Positions 1-7,437 of a DNA stretch of 30,685 nucleotides are shown here, one piece after another. Position 1 is the stretch's first letter, and each line of letters opens with the position of its first letter. The DNA is from an uncultured Oscillospiraceae bacterium (GTDB taxonomy: Bacteria; Bacillota; Clostridia; Oscillospirales; Acutalibacteraceae), in assembly GCA_910588415.1 (NCBI GenBank), contig CAJUPK010000010.1, positions 1 through 30,685 of the forward strand, written 5' to 3'. The translations under genes were made by a program, and so were the position numbers. The notes under the pieces were generated by a model. It was not told the origin of the DNA, made no database searches, and saw only the letters and a list, made by a program, of their open reading frames with translations.

Positions 1-37
1 AATAAAAAAGGCCGGGGAGCTGGAAGCGCTGGCGGGC

Positions 38-66
38 TTGCTTTTTTTCATGGGATATGGTATGAT
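38..66 (+). promoter_or_regulatory. Sigma-A promoter for the CNNM/HlyC-type gene
   Basis: TTGCTT (38-43) and TATGAT (61-66) are separated by exactly 17 bases, a good housekeeping promoter about 60 bases upstream of the first gene. A 7-bp inverted repeat with a 2-base centre, TGCGTCCACGGACGCA (79-94), lies in the early transcribed region and could be an operator or a small leader hairpin. Its role is not known. Confidence 0.65.
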
Positions 67-128
67 ATAGGTATTCTCTGCGTCCACGGACGCAAATTTA
101 TCAAAAAAGGTGTTGGTTTTTTCCTATT

Positions 129-1406
129 ATGGACAGTCACAGTACGGCGCTTATCATGGTGCTCATCGTGCTCGTCGCCTTCTCCGCCTATTTTTCGGCC
201 ACGGAGACGGCCTTCTCATCCCTCAACCGTATTCGGCTGAAAAGCCTGGTCAATGGGGGCAACAAGCGGGCCAAGCTGGCCTTTGAGCTTTCTGAGAATT
301 ACGACGAGCTGCTCTCCACCATTTTGGTGGGCAACAACCTGGTCAACATAGCCTCTACCACCATTGCCACCCTGCTGTTTGTACAGCTTTTGGGGGGCGC
401 GACAGGCCCCACGGTGTCCACGGTGGTTATGACGGTGGTGGTGCTGGTGTTTGGAGAGGTCTCTCCCAAAAGCCTGGCCAAAGAAAACGCCGAGGCCTTC
501 GCCATGCTTTCGGCTCCCTTCCTGCGTGTTTTGATTGTGCTGCTGAAGCCCGTGAACTTTCTCTTCAGCCAGCTGAAAAAGGGCCTGCGTAAGCTGGTGC
601 GGTCCTCTCCCAAGCACTCTGTCACGGACAGCGAGCTGCTGACCCTGGTAGAGGAGGCGGAGCAGGAGGGAGGCATTGACAAGAATGAGGGCGACATGCT
701 TCGCAACGTGATTGAGTTCGATGACATCCAGGCCATTGAGATCATGACCCCCCGGGTGGATGTGGAGGCTGTCTCCCAAGAGGCCACCACGGAAGAGATT
801 GCCCTGGTGTTTCGGCAGACAGGATATTCCCGGCTGCCAGTCTATGAGGAGACCATTGACAGCATTACAGGGGTTATCCATGAGAAGGACTTTTTCGGCA
901 GCGTGTGGGGCACAGCAAACCCGCCCCTGTCTATTCTAAAACCTGCGGAATTTATTCCCCCCTCCATGAAAATCTCGGACCTTCTCCGGCTGCTGCAGCA
1001 GAAAAAGCTGCACATGGCGGTGATTGTGGACGAGTTTGGCGGCACCGAGGGCATTGTGACCCTGGAGGATGTGATTGAAGAACTGGTGGGCGAGATCTGG
1101 GACGAACACGACGAGGTGACCCAGGAGGGGATTCTTCCCCTGGGTGAAGGGCTGTACCGGGTGTATGGCTCTGCCGCGCCCGATGACCTGTTTGAGTTTT
1201 TGCACCTGGACTGCGAGACAGAGGCGTCTACCGTCAATGGCTGGATTGCCGGACGGCTGGACAGGATTCCCCAGGCTGGGGACAGCTTCCAGTTTATGGG
1301 CGTCAGCTTTTTGGTGACCAAAGCGGCCAACAACCGGGCGGAGGAAATCCGCGTGAAGCTTTCACCCTCTCCCCAAAAGGAGGAGGGCCAGAAGCCGGAG
1401 GACTGA
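129..1406 (+). CDS. CNNM/CorC/HlyC-family membrane transporter (hemolysin C-like)
   Basis: This 425-residue protein has the family's standard order. A DUF21/CNNM transmembrane domain spans about residues 1-190 and opens with a hydrophobic helix followed by SATETAFSSL. A CBS-domain pair spans about 205-325 (IMTPRVDVEAV; HMAVIVDEFGGTEGIVTLED). A CorC_HlyC domain spans about 340-415. The family is linked to Mg2+/Co2+ homeostasis or efflux; the old hemolysin name is misleading. Length is normal and no domain is broken. It appears to be monocistronic, with its own promoter at 38-66 and a hairpin after the stop at 1463-1490. The ribosome site before ATG 129 is weak (an AAAGGTG-like run), so the start rests mainly on homology of the N-terminal helix. 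The transported ion cannot be told from sequence. Confidence 0.9.
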   Translation: MDSHSTALIMVLIVLVAFSAYFSATETAFSSLNRIRLKSLVNGGNKRAKLAFELSENYDELLSTILVGNNLVNIASTTIATLLFVQLLGGATGPTVSTVVMTVVVLVFGEVSPKSLAKENAEAFAMLSAPFLRVLIVLLKPVNFLFSQLKKGLRKLVRSSPKHSVTDSELLTLVEEAEQEGGIDKNEGDMLRNVIEFDDIQAIEIMTPRVDVEAVSQEATTEEIALVFRQTGYSRLPVYEETIDSITGVIHEKDFFGSVWGTANPPLSILKPAEFIPPSMKISDLLRLLQQKKLHMAVIVDEFGGTEGIVTLEDVIEELVGEIWDEHDEVTQEGILPLGEGLYRVYGSAAPDDLFEFLHLDCETEASTVNGWIAGRLDRIPQAGDSFQFMGVSFLVTKAANNRAEEIRVKLSPSPQKEEGQKPED

Positions 1407-1462
1407 TGCTGGGAAGGCCGGGTATTCATAGTATAGTAAAGAAAAATCCATATAAACAGCAG

Positions 1463-1490
1463 AGAAAGGAGAGCGGAAGCTCTCCTTTCT
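1463..1490 (+). terminator. Probable terminator hairpin after the CNNM gene
   Basis: AGAAAGGAGAGC (1463-1474) and GCTCTCCTTTCT (1479-1490) form a perfect 12-bp stem with a GGAA loop. The stem can extend with a bulge to AGCAG/CTGCT. There is no long T tract after it, so termination strength is uncertain, but it sits between the stop at 1406 and the next promoter. Confidence 0.6.
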
Positions 1491-1564
1491 GCTTGGGGCC
1501 AGGCAACTGGCAGGGGTCCCGGGCGCAGGTCAGGTGGGGCGGGATGCAGGTGGGGCAAAAGCCC

Positions 1565-1593
1565 TTGCGCCAGAAGTTTTTTTGGACTATACT
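1565..1593 (+). promoter_or_regulatory. Sigma-A promoter for the LytTR-DUF3021 pair
   Basis: TTGCGC (1565-1570) and TATACT (1588-1593) are 17 bases apart, about 40 bases before the regulator's ATG. Confidence 0.65.
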
Positions 1594-1597
1594 GTGC

Positions 1598-1609
1598 TTG
1601 CAGCTGCAA
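1598..1609. promoter_or_regulatory. Palindrome at the LytTR promoter start site (candidate operator)
   Basis: TTGCAGCTGCAA is a perfect 12-bp palindrome beginning 4 bases after the -10 box, covering the expected +1. The position suits a repressor site or autoregulation. It does not resemble the spaced direct repeats usually bound by LytTR domains, so the binding protein is unknown. Confidence 0.4.
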
Positions 1610-1634
1610 AGTAAAGATGGGAAAGGAGCGGGCC

Positions 1635-2078
1635 ATGAAGATCAGGATAGAAGAGGAGCTGGGCCTGGCGGAGACAGAGGTGATTATCCGCTGCAGCCCG
1701 GGAGACAGCCAGACCGCCAGGCTGCTGGCAGTGCTGGGGGAGTTTCAGCCTGCCCAAAAGCTCACGGGCATCCGGGATGGCCAGACTTACCTGCTGGACT
1801 TTGCCCAGGTGCTGTACGCGGACACAGTGGACAAAAAGACCTTCCTGTACACCCAGGAGGCTGTGTATGAGACAGAGCTGCGGCTTTACGAGCTGGAGTC
1901 CCAGCTGCGGGGCCGAGACTTTTTCCGGGCCAGCAAATCGGCGCTGGTAAATTTCAACGCCATCCAGTCCCTGCGGCCAGACCTGGGGGGCCGCATCCGC
2001 CTGACCATGCGGGGCGGCGAGGCCATCTATGTCTCCCGGCAATACGCGCCGCTGCTGAAAAAGCGGCTGGGACTGTAA
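1635..2078 (+). CDS. LytTR-domain DNA-binding regulator
   Basis: The protein has 147 residues. The C-terminal two thirds is a LytTR DNA-binding domain, recognisable from YLLDFAQVLYADTVDKKTF, FFRASKSALVNFNAIQSL and the ending IYVSRQYAPLLKKRLGL. There is no receiver domain; the N-terminal 40 residues are a short beta-rich extension. The start is the ATG at 1635, because GGAAAGGAG (1620-1628) lies 6 bases before it; an in-frame ATG at 1617 would place that site inside the gene. It is followed 18 bases later by a DUF3021 membrane protein. This pairing recurs in Firmicutes, and related LytTR regulatory systems use the membrane partner to hold back the regulator. Inference: a two-gene membrane-stress or signal system that may regulate itself. 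Confidence 0.88.
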   Translation: MKIRIEEELGLAETEVIIRCSPGDSQTARLLAVLGEFQPAQKLTGIRDGQTYLLDFAQVLYADTVDKKTFLYTQEAVYETELRLYELESQLRGRDFFRASKSALVNFNAIQSLRPDLGGRIRLTMRGGEAIYVSRQYAPLLKKRLGL

Positions 2079-2096
2079 CATCAAAGGAGGAAAACC

Positions 2097-2609
2097 ATGA
2101 AAAAGTTTTTGAGATTTGCAGGCGAAGTGAAGTCCTGGACTTGTTTAAGCTTTACGGGAGCAGTGGTCATCTATACTCTGTTTGATTACGTATCCTACTG
2201 CCTAAGCCCCAAGACATCCGCCTGGTTCAGCCTGGAGGGGTTCCTGTCCAGGAAAATCAGCTATAGAGTCCTATACCCCATGCTGGGGCTGAGTATATGC
2301 ATCACCCTGCTGCAGTACGTGTTTTTCTCGGGAAAGGTAATCAAGAAAATGAGTTACAGCTTGCGGATGTTGCTGTTTGGAACGCTGTGCTTTGGCGTGT
2401 GCGTGCTGTTCGCCGCCTGTTTCGGCTGGTTCTGGCTGGACCATCCGGGGCACTGGGCAGCATTTATCGGGATCTTTTTGATCGCTTTCGGTGTGTTCAG
2501 CCTGGGCTTTGAACTCTATTTCCGAGTGATGGGCCAAAAATATGACGCTGCCCTGGGCCGCAGTCAAAAAAGGCAGAACTGTGAAGAATCGGTAAACAAA
2601 CAGGAATAA
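2097..2609 (+). CDS. DUF3021 family four-helix membrane protein
   Basis: The protein has 170 residues with four clear membrane helices: FTGAVVIYTLFDYVSYCL, YPMLGLSICITLLQYVFF, LLFGTLCFGVCVLFAACFGW and AAFIGIFLIAFGVFSLGF. A short charged cytoplasmic tail follows (RSQKRQNCEESVNKQE). AAAGGAGG lies just before the ATG. The family has no known enzymatic role, but it is nearly always next to a LytTR regulator, as here, which supports a role as the membrane partner or inhibitor of that regulator. No terminator was found after it; the next gene has its own strong promoter. Confidence 0.85.
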   Translation: MKKFLRFAGEVKSWTCLSFTGAVVIYTLFDYVSYCLSPKTSAWFSLEGFLSRKISYRVLYPMLGLSICITLLQYVFFSGKVIKKMSYSLRMLLFGTLCFGVCVLFAACFGWFWLDHPGHWAAFIGIFLIAFGVFSLGFELYFRVMGQKYDAALGRSQKRQNCEESVNKQE

Positions 2610-2633
2610 TGCAAAAAAGTGCTTCCCATGGGG

Positions 2634-2662
2634 TTGACAAGCCTGGGCGTTGGAGCTATAAT
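2634..2662 (+). promoter_or_regulatory. Perfect consensus sigma-A promoter for rpsU
   Basis: TTGACA (2634-2639) and TATAAT (2657-2662) with a 17-base spacer are an exact match to consensus, fitting a highly expressed ribosomal protein gene. Transcription would start near 2669, giving a leader of about 60 bases. Confidence 0.9.
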
Positions 2663-2728
2663 GATGGTGTTGTATTGTAATATTTACGACGTACACCCCT
2701 GCCTTTTGGGCGGATGGGAGGGATATGG

Positions 2729-2905
2729 ATGGCTGAGATACGGCTCAAGGACAATGAGTCCCTGGACAGTGCCCTGCGGCGCTTCAAGAAGCAGTGCGCC
2801 CGCGCCGGTGTGATTCAGGAAGTTCGCAAGCGCGAGGCTTATGAAAAGCCCTCGGTAAAGCGCAAGAAAAAGTCCGAAGCGGCCCGCAAGCGCAAGTATA
2901 AGTAA
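2729..2905 (+). CDS. rpsU: 30S ribosomal protein S21
   Basis: This 58-residue, strongly basic protein matches S21 from end to end: AEIRLKDNESLDSALRRFKK, CARAGVIQEVRKREAYEKPS and a Lys/Arg-rich tail KRKKKSEAARKRKYK. S21 sits in the small subunit near the platform and helps initiation on mRNA. The ATG at 2729 is chosen because a GGGAGGG ribosome site precedes it; the longer open frame from 2714 would put that site inside the gene. It is transcribed alone from the consensus promoter at 2634-2662, and transcription appears to end at the hairpin at 2987-3012. Confidence 0.96.
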   Translation: MAEIRLKDNESLDSALRRFKKQCARAGVIQEVRKREAYEKPSVKRKKKSEAARKRKYK

Positions 2906-2986
2906 GGGTCTGTGTACAGGCTCTTGACTGGCCGCCTGTAGAGAGCGCGGGTCCTTCCCTGCGCGTTCGGGCAGCAAAGCTGAAGG

Positions 2987-3012
2987 AAAGCGGGCAGATC
3001 GCCCGCTTTTTT
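2987..3012 (+). terminator. Intrinsic terminator after rpsU
   Basis: AAAGCGGGC (2987-2995), loop AGATC, and GCCCGC followed by six T (3001-3012) form a classic rho-independent terminator. It lies about 80 bases after the rpsU stop and directly before the ribosome site of the next gene. Confidence 0.9.
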
Positions 3013-3034
3013 GTTCCCGGCAGGAGAAATATTT

Positions 3035-3541
3035 ATGGGTATTTTTACACCGGACGTGTTGAAACGCCGGGTTACGGACATCAGCCCGCAGCTGCTTCGG
3101 CGTCTGGGGGTGAAGGCCGTGTTGCTGGATGTGGACAACACCATTGCCGCCTACAGCTCTCACCAGCCCATCCCCGGCGCGGCGGAGTGGGCCAGGGCAC
3201 TGGCCAGAGAGGGCTTCCGGGTGGTGATTGTCTCTAACAACTATAAGAAGAGGGTGGGCCCCTTTGCGGCCCGCTTTGGGTTGGATTTTGTCAGCTTCGC
3301 CTTAAAGCCGCTGCCCTTTGGCTACCTGAAAGCCAGCCGGCTGCTGAAGACCCGGCCCCGCCGCTGCGTGGTGGTGGGCGACCAGGTCTTTACCGATGTG
3401 GTGGGGGCCAACTTGTGCGGGATGCGCTCTGTTTTACTTACTCCCCTGGAGCTGGAGGAGGGTTTTACCTTCCGGGCGCGGCGGTATTTTGAGCGGGGGC
3501 TGCGGGAAAAATTCACTAAGCGAAAGGATGTCATACAATGA
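3035..3541 (+). CDS. YqeG family HAD-IIIA phosphatase
   Basis: The protein has 168 residues and carries the HAD motifs in order. The nucleophile motif is LLDVDNTIA. Motif II is VIVSNN, followed by a Lys/Arg-rich stretch. The late acidic motif is VVVGDQVFTDVVGAN. It matches the YqeG group, related to the Gep4 phosphatidylglycerophosphatases, so a lipid-phosphate substrate is possible but unproven. The start is ATG 3035 with AGGAG eight bases before; a TTG at 3011 opens a longer frame but lies in the rpsU terminator. The stop overlaps the next gene's ATG (ATGA, 3538-3541), so the two are translationally coupled. No clear promoter was found between the terminator and the start. Confidence 0.88.
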   Translation: MGIFTPDVLKRRVTDISPQLLRRLGVKAVLLDVDNTIAAYSSHQPIPGAAEWARALAREGFRVVIVSNNYKKRVGPFAARFGLDFVSFALKPLPFGYLKASRLLKTRPRRCVVVGDQVFTDVVGANLCGMRSVLLTPLELEEGFTFRARRYFERGLREKFTKRKDVIQ

Positions 3542-4617
3542 AGAATCCTGTTGAAAGAATCGCGGAAAAACTGATTGCCGGCGACAGCCAGAAGGCGATT
3601 ATGGTCTATTCGGAAAGAAACCGCCGGTATTTTACCGAGTTTCCCTCAGACGCGGGCGCGCTGCTGATTACAGCGGAGGAGGCCTACTTGCTGCAGGACT
3701 TCCGCTATGAGGAGGCAGCCAGCTACACGGCGAAAAACTGCACGGTGGTGGGCTTTAAAGACTTTAAGGAGAAGCTCTGTGAGCTGCTGGAAAAGCACGG
3801 CGTGAAGCAGGTGTACATGGAGATCAACAAGCTCTCTGTGGCGGACGCCCGGACCTTTGAGAAGCTGTTTCAGGAGCATGGCATGGAGGCCATACTGGAT
3901 GACACCCTGGACAAGGCCATCAAGGACCAGCGGATGATCAAGTCCCCGGAGGAAGTGGCTAAAATCGAGGCTGCCCAGGCCATCACGGACGCGGCCTTTG
4001 AGCACATTCTGCCCTTCATCAAGGAGGGGGTCACGGAGAGGGAGCTGGCCCTGGAGATTGAGTTCTTTATGCGCAATAACGGCGCCGAGGCCGTGGCGTT
4101 TGACGTGATTGTGGCTGCGGGCAAAAATGGCTCCCAGTGCCATGCGGTACCCAGTGCCAACAAGGTGCAGAAGGGCGACTTCATCACCATGGATACAGGG
4201 GCCATGCTGGACGGGTACCACTCAGACATGACACGTACCGTGGCCCTGGGGCATGTCAGCGACGAGCAGCGCGAGGTCTATGAGACGGTTCTGCAGGCCC
4301 AGCTGGCGGTGATTGACGCAGTGAAGCCCGGTATGCTCTGCTGCGATGTGGACAAGATTGCCCGGGACATTATTGAGAAGGACTATCCCGGCACCTTTGG
4401 CCATGGACTGGGCCATGGGGTGGGCTTTGAGATCCACGAGTGGCCTGCCTTCTCCCACCGGGACCAGACCCCCTGCGCCCCTGGCATGGTGATCACCGAC
4501 GAGCCGGGCATCTATGTGCCTGCCAAGTACGGCGTGCGCATTGAGGACATGCTGCTGGTGACAGAGGACGGCTGCCGCAGCCTGACTAAGTCCCCCAAAG
4601 AGCTTATCGAGCTGTAA
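3538..4617 (+). CDS. M24 family Xaa-Pro aminopeptidase/dipeptidase
   Basis: This 359-residue protein has an N-terminal creatinase-like domain (about 1-130) and a C-terminal pita-bread metallopeptidase domain. The metal ligands are visible: D219 in TMDTG, D230 in HSDMTRT, H293 in HGLGHGVGF, a Glu in ITDEPGIY, and a final Glu in GVRIEDMLLV. The enzyme should remove or cleave N-terminal residues before proline using two Mn2+ or Co2+ ions. It overlaps the YqeG-like gene by 4 bases and is followed by efp. The aminopeptidase-efp pairing is common in Firmicutes (yqhT-efp in Bacillus) and fits handling of proline-rich products. Length and motifs are complete. Confidence 0.93.
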   Translation: MKNPVERIAEKLIAGDSQKAIMVYSERNRRYFTEFPSDAGALLITAEEAYLLQDFRYEEAASYTAKNCTVVGFKDFKEKLCELLEKHGVKQVYMEINKLSVADARTFEKLFQEHGMEAILDDTLDKAIKDQRMIKSPEEVAKIEAAQAITDAAFEHILPFIKEGVTERELALEIEFFMRNNGAEAVAFDVIVAAGKNGSQCHAVPSANKVQKGDFITMDTGAMLDGYHSDMTRTVALGHVSDEQREVYETVLQAQLAVIDAVKPGMLCCDVDKIARDIIEKDYPGTFGHGLGHGVGFEIHEWPAFSHRDQTPCAPGMVITDEPGIYVPAKYGVRIEDMLLVTEDGCRSLTKSPKELIEL

Positions 4618-4671
4618 GCTACCGGGGAAAAGCCAGCAGGCGGGGGATATGGCCCTGCAAAGAAAAAATAC

Positions 4672-4700
4672 TTGAAATTGCCAGGGAAATATATTAGAAT
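4672..4700 (+). promoter_or_regulatory. Sigma-A promoter for efp
   Basis: TTGAAA (4672-4677) and TAGAAT (4695-4700) with a 17-base spacer lie about 45 bases before the efp ATG, so efp can be expressed independently of the upstream peptidase gene. Confidence 0.7.
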
Positions 4701-4743
4701 AAGTGAGAGACAAGCAGGCTAGAATATTTCGGGAGGTTTTTTT

Positions 4744-5301
4744 ATGGTAACCGCAGGCGATTTTAGAAACGGCGTGACCTTTGAGATGGACGGGGGCGTG
4801 TACTCGATCATTGAGTTCCAGCACGTAAAGCCCGGCAAGGGCGCGGCCTTTGTGCGCACGAAGATCCGCAATGTGATCTCCGGCGCTGTGACCGAGCGCA
4901 CCTTCAACCCCAACGACAAATTCCCCACCGCCTTTATTGAGCGCAAGGACATGCAGTATCTCTACAGCGACGGGGACCTGTACTACTTTATGGACACAGA
5001 GACCTATGAGCAGATCCCCATTAACAAGTCTGAGCTTTCCGACAACTTTAAGTTTGTAAAAGAGAACATGGAGTGCAAGGTGCTCTCCTACAAGGGCAGT
5101 GTCTTTGGCGTGGAGCCCCCCAACTTTGTGGAGCTGGAGATCACCAAGACCGAGCCCGGCGTGAAAGGCGACACAGCCACCAATACTCTGAAGCCCGCAA
5201 CCTTGGAGACCGGCGCGGAGATTCGTGTGCCGCTGTTTATCAACGAGGGCGAAATGGTCCGGGTGGACACCCGCACCGGAGAGTATATGGAACGTGCGTA
5301 A
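4744..5301 (+). CDS. efp: Translation elongation factor P
   Basis: The protein has 185 residues, the usual length, with the three beta-barrel domains of EF-P. The N-terminal KOW-like domain carries the loop VKPGKGAAFVRTK with Lys32 at the position that reaches the peptidyl-transferase centre. The C-terminal domain has the family signature ending VPLFINEGEMVRVDTRTGEY. EF-P relieves ribosomes stalled at polyproline. No lysine-modifying gene (epmA-like or similar) is in the window. A GGGAGG site precedes the ATG. The 147 bases after the stop hold no convincing gene, and the next gene may be read through from here. Confidence 0.97.
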   Translation: MVTAGDFRNGVTFEMDGGVYSIIEFQHVKPGKGAAFVRTKIRNVISGAVTERTFNPNDKFPTAFIERKDMQYLYSDGDLYYFMDTETYEQIPINKSELSDNFKFVKENMECKVLSYKGSVFGVEPPNFVELEITKTEPGVKGDTATNTLKPATLETGAEIRVPLFINEGEMVRVDTRTGEYMERA

Positions 5302-5448
5302 CAGGCAGAACCAGAGGTTTTGGGCCTGGTGGCGTGGACTTTGCCCTAGCGCCTGTTGCACGGATGATGGCGGCCCGCTGCGGGAACTGCTCTGCGTTCC
5401 TCCCGCTGGCCATAGGAATGATTTGAGAAAATAAAGAGGTAAAAAATT

Positions 5449-5943
5449 ATGAGCAATTCTGAGCGTGCGTCTTACATCCGGGGTCTGATGGACGGTATGG
5501 AGCTGGACCCCAATGCCAAAGAGACCAAGCTGTTTTCTGCCATTATTGACCTGCTGGACGATCTGAGCGCTTCTGTAGAGGAGATGGAGGATGGCTTCGA
5601 GGAGCTCAGTGAGCAGGTGGATGATATTGACCACGATCTGGGCGACCTGGAAGAGGAGTATTACGGTCTGGAGGATGACGATGAGGATGACGAGGGCTGT
5701 GGCTGCCACCATCATGGTCATCACGGCGGCTGTGGCTGCCACCACCATCACCACAGCGGGGAAATGACCTTTGAGGCCATCTGCCCCAGCTGCGGAAAGA
5801 CCATTGAACTGACCGAAGAGATGCTGGAGCAGGACACCATGCTCTGCCCCGGCTGCGGCGAGACCTTGGAGTTTGACTTTGGTGATGACGAGGAGGACGA
5901 AGAGGAGTTTCCTGTAGAAGAGACAGAGGAAGACGAGGAATAA
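5449..5943 (+). CDS. CD1247-like acidic protein with His-rich segment and zinc ribbon
   Basis: This 164-residue protein has three parts. An N-terminal conserved region (about 1-85, starting SERASYIRGLMDGMELD) becomes strongly acidic and coiled-coil-like. A Gly/Cys/His segment (about 83-103) reads CGCHHHGHHGGCGCHHHHH. A zinc ribbon with CPSCG and CPGCG pairs (about 108-145) is followed by a very acidic tail. The N-terminus matches the CD1247-type proteins found next to efp in Clostridia, so the locus is conserved, but the function is unknown. The ribosome site is AGAGGT. The His/Cys segment should bind transition metals (Zn, Ni, Co or Mn). It directly precedes a metal-riboswitch candidate, but has no sequence link to it. 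Confidence 0.8.
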   Translation: MSNSERASYIRGLMDGMELDPNAKETKLFSAIIDLLDDLSASVEEMEDGFEELSEQVDDIDHDLGDLEEEYYGLEDDDEDDEGCGCHHHGHHGGCGCHHHHHSGEMTFEAICPSCGKTIELTEEMLEQDTMLCPGCGETLEFDFGDDEEDEEEFPVEETEEDEE

Positions 5944-5947
5944 GTCC

Positions 5948-5976
5948 TTGACAAGCTCTCCAAAGAATGGTATAAT
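5948..5976 (+). promoter_or_regulatory. Perfect consensus sigma-A promoter for the riboswitch-oadB unit
   Basis: TTGACA (5948-5953) and TATAAT (5971-5976), 17-base spacer. The predicted start near 5983 puts the first aptamer stem at the very 5' end of the transcript. Constitutive promoter strength is what would be expected if control is exercised afterwards by the RNA. Confidence 0.9.
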
Positions 5977-5987
5977 TTGGCCATGCT

Positions 5988-6114
5988 ATGGGGGAGTAGT
6001 CGGCTGGACGGCCAGCTGGAAAAGCGGTGCCGTTCAGCAGCTAAGTCAACAATCATGGGCAGGCCTCCTGCAAGGGAGCTTTGCTCTGGGTTAGCTTGAA
6101 ATGACCAGACCTGT
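5988..6114 (+). ncRNA. Metal-ion riboswitch candidate, closest to yybP-ykoY (Mn2+)
   Basis: The 303-base gap before oadB holds an ordered RNA. ATGGG (5988-5992) can pair with CCTGT (6110-6114) as P1 with wobbles. GGGGAGTAG follows at once, the hallmark of yybP-ykoY aptamers. A hairpin GCTGG/CCAGC comes next. An outer stem AGCTAA (6039-6044)/TTAGCT (6091-6096) then encloses GTCAACA (6045-6051) and two small hairpins, GCAGG/CCTGC and GAGC/GCTC. The closing strand reads CAGACCT, like the GAGACC/AAGACC end of yybP-ykoY. The gene downstream is a Na+ pump subunit, which is unusual for a Mn2+ switch, so another ion-sensing class (for example a Na+ riboswitch) is the main alternative. I matched this from memory of the consensus, not by a covariance search. 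Confidence 0.6.
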
Positions 6115-6156
6115 GCGCACGAAGGCTGTGGCCTTTGGTGGCACAGGTCTGTTTTT
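6106..6156 (+). terminator. Riboswitch expression-platform terminator
   Basis: CAGACCTGTGC (6106-6116) pairs with GCACAGGTCTG (6141-6151), with an inner AAGGC/GCCTT stem, followed by five T (6152-6156). The left arm contains the CCTGT that closes aptamer P1, so P1 and the terminator cannot both form. Ligand-stabilised P1 should therefore allow read-through: an ON switch at the transcription level. Confidence 0.85.
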
Positions 6157-6246
6157 ATATATGGCGCAAAGTTGGGCATAGTAAGGATATAAAGAGAGAA
6201 AAGGCCCGATTTGCGCGGCGAACTTCAAAAAGAGAGGAAGAGGTAA

Positions 6247-7374
6247 ATGGAATTTTTGTGGGAAGGATTGCTGTCCATCACCTGGCAGCAGGTTGTGATG
6301 TATTTGGTGGGGGCCATTTTGATTTGGCTTGCCATCAAAAAGGACTATGAGCCAGCCCTGCTGCTGCCCATGGGCTTTGGCGCCATCTTGGTAAACCTGC
6401 CCCTTTCCGGTGTGCTGAACCAGACCATGCAGGGAGTGGGAGAGACCCAGGGCATCATCCAATGGCTGTTTGAGACCGGCATAGAGGCCTCTGAAGCTTT
6501 CCCCTTGCTGCTGTTTATTGGCATTGGGGCTATGATTGATTTTGGCCCTCTGCTCTCCAATCCCAAGATGTTTCTCTTTGGAGCGGCGGCTCAGTTCGGC
6601 ATCTTTTTAACGATTGTGCTGGCAGCCCTGCTGGGCTTCAACATCCGGGATGCGGCGTCCATTGGCATTATTGGCGCGGCAGACGGTCCCACCTCTATTT
6701 TGGTAAGTCAGGTGCTTAAGTCCAGCTATATTGGCCCCATTGCTGTGGCGGCGTACTCTTACATGGCCCTGGTGCCCATTATCCAGCCCCTGGCCATTAA
6801 CGCCGTAACAACCAAGAAGGAGCGGGCCATCCGCATGACCTACCGTCCTGCGGCGGTCAGCAAGACTACCCGTATCCTGTTCCCCATTTTGGTCACCTTT
6901 GTGGCTGGGCTGGTAGCGCCTGCATCGGTCAGCCTGGTGGGCTTTCTGATGTTCGGCAATCTCATCCGGGAGTGCGGGGTGCTCAACCGCCTTTCCGAGA
7001 CCGCCCAGAACGACTTGGCCAACCTGGTCACCCTGCTGCTGGGCATTACCATCTCTTTCTCCATGCAGGCAGAGCGCTTTGTCAACGTGGAGACTCTGAT
7101 GATCATGGCCCTGGGCCTGTTTGCCTTTGTGTTTGACACCATCGGCGGGGTGTTGTTCGCCAAGCTGATCAATCTGTTCAGCCGGGATAAGATCAACCCC
7201 ATGATCGGCGCGGCTGGCATCTCGGCCTTTCCCATGTCTGCCCGGGTGGTGGAAAAGATGGGTATTGCGGAGGACAATCAGAACCACCTGCTGATGCACG
7301 CCGTGGGGGCCAATGTATCCGGTCAGATTGCCTCTGCTGTGGCTGGCGGCATTGTGCTGGGATTCTTTATGTAA
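6247..7374 (+). CDS. OadB-type sodium-ion-translocating decarboxylase beta subunit
   Basis: This 375-residue, very hydrophobic protein is the typical length for OadB/MmdB/GcdB. Family signatures are IGIIGAADGPTSILVSQVL in the first half, the second-half inverted repeat NPMIGAAGISAFPMSARVVE, and the ending HAVGANVSGQIASAVAGGIV. In known complexes this subunit exports Na+ across the membrane using biotin decarboxylation energy. No carboxyltransferase alpha subunit or biotin carrier is in the window, so it either works with distant subunits or does something else. It starts at ATG 6247 after an AGAGGAAGAGG site and is preceded by a riboswitch and terminator. A small partner gene follows 63 bases later. 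Confidence 0.9.
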   Translation: MEFLWEGLLSITWQQVVMYLVGAILIWLAIKKDYEPALLLPMGFGAILVNLPLSGVLNQTMQGVGETQGIIQWLFETGIEASEAFPLLLFIGIGAMIDFGPLLSNPKMFLFGAAAQFGIFLTIVLAALLGFNIRDAASIGIIGAADGPTSILVSQVLKSSYIGPIAVAAYSYMALVPIIQPLAINAVTTKKERAIRMTYRPAAVSKTTRILFPILVTFVAGLVAPASVSLVGFLMFGNLIRECGVLNRLSETAQNDLANLVTLLLGITISFSMQAERFVNVETLMIMALGLFAFVFDTIGGVLFAKLINLFSRDKINPMIGAAGISAFPMSARVVEKMGIAEDNQNHLLMHAVGANVSGQIASAVAGGIVLGFFM

Positions 7375-7437
7375 AGGAAAGCCTGCCTTACACCGGAATC
7401 CCCATTGAACGAATCCAATCAAAAAGGAGCGCGAATC

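Noticed and set aside
1406..1870. Plus-strand open frame of 154 codons across the terminator and the LytTR gene
   Set aside because: It covers a hairpin and a promoter, is in another frame from the clear LytTR gene, and matches no family.
5302..5448. Possible short coding or RNA element between efp and the zinc-ribbon gene (a 30-codon GTG frame ending at 5426)
   Set aside because: No ribosome site or convincing fold; probably ordinary spacer.
4222..5754. Long minus-strand open frame opposite the M24 peptidase, efp and the zinc-ribbon gene
   Set aside because: It is antisense to three recognisable genes; the frame is open because of high GC.
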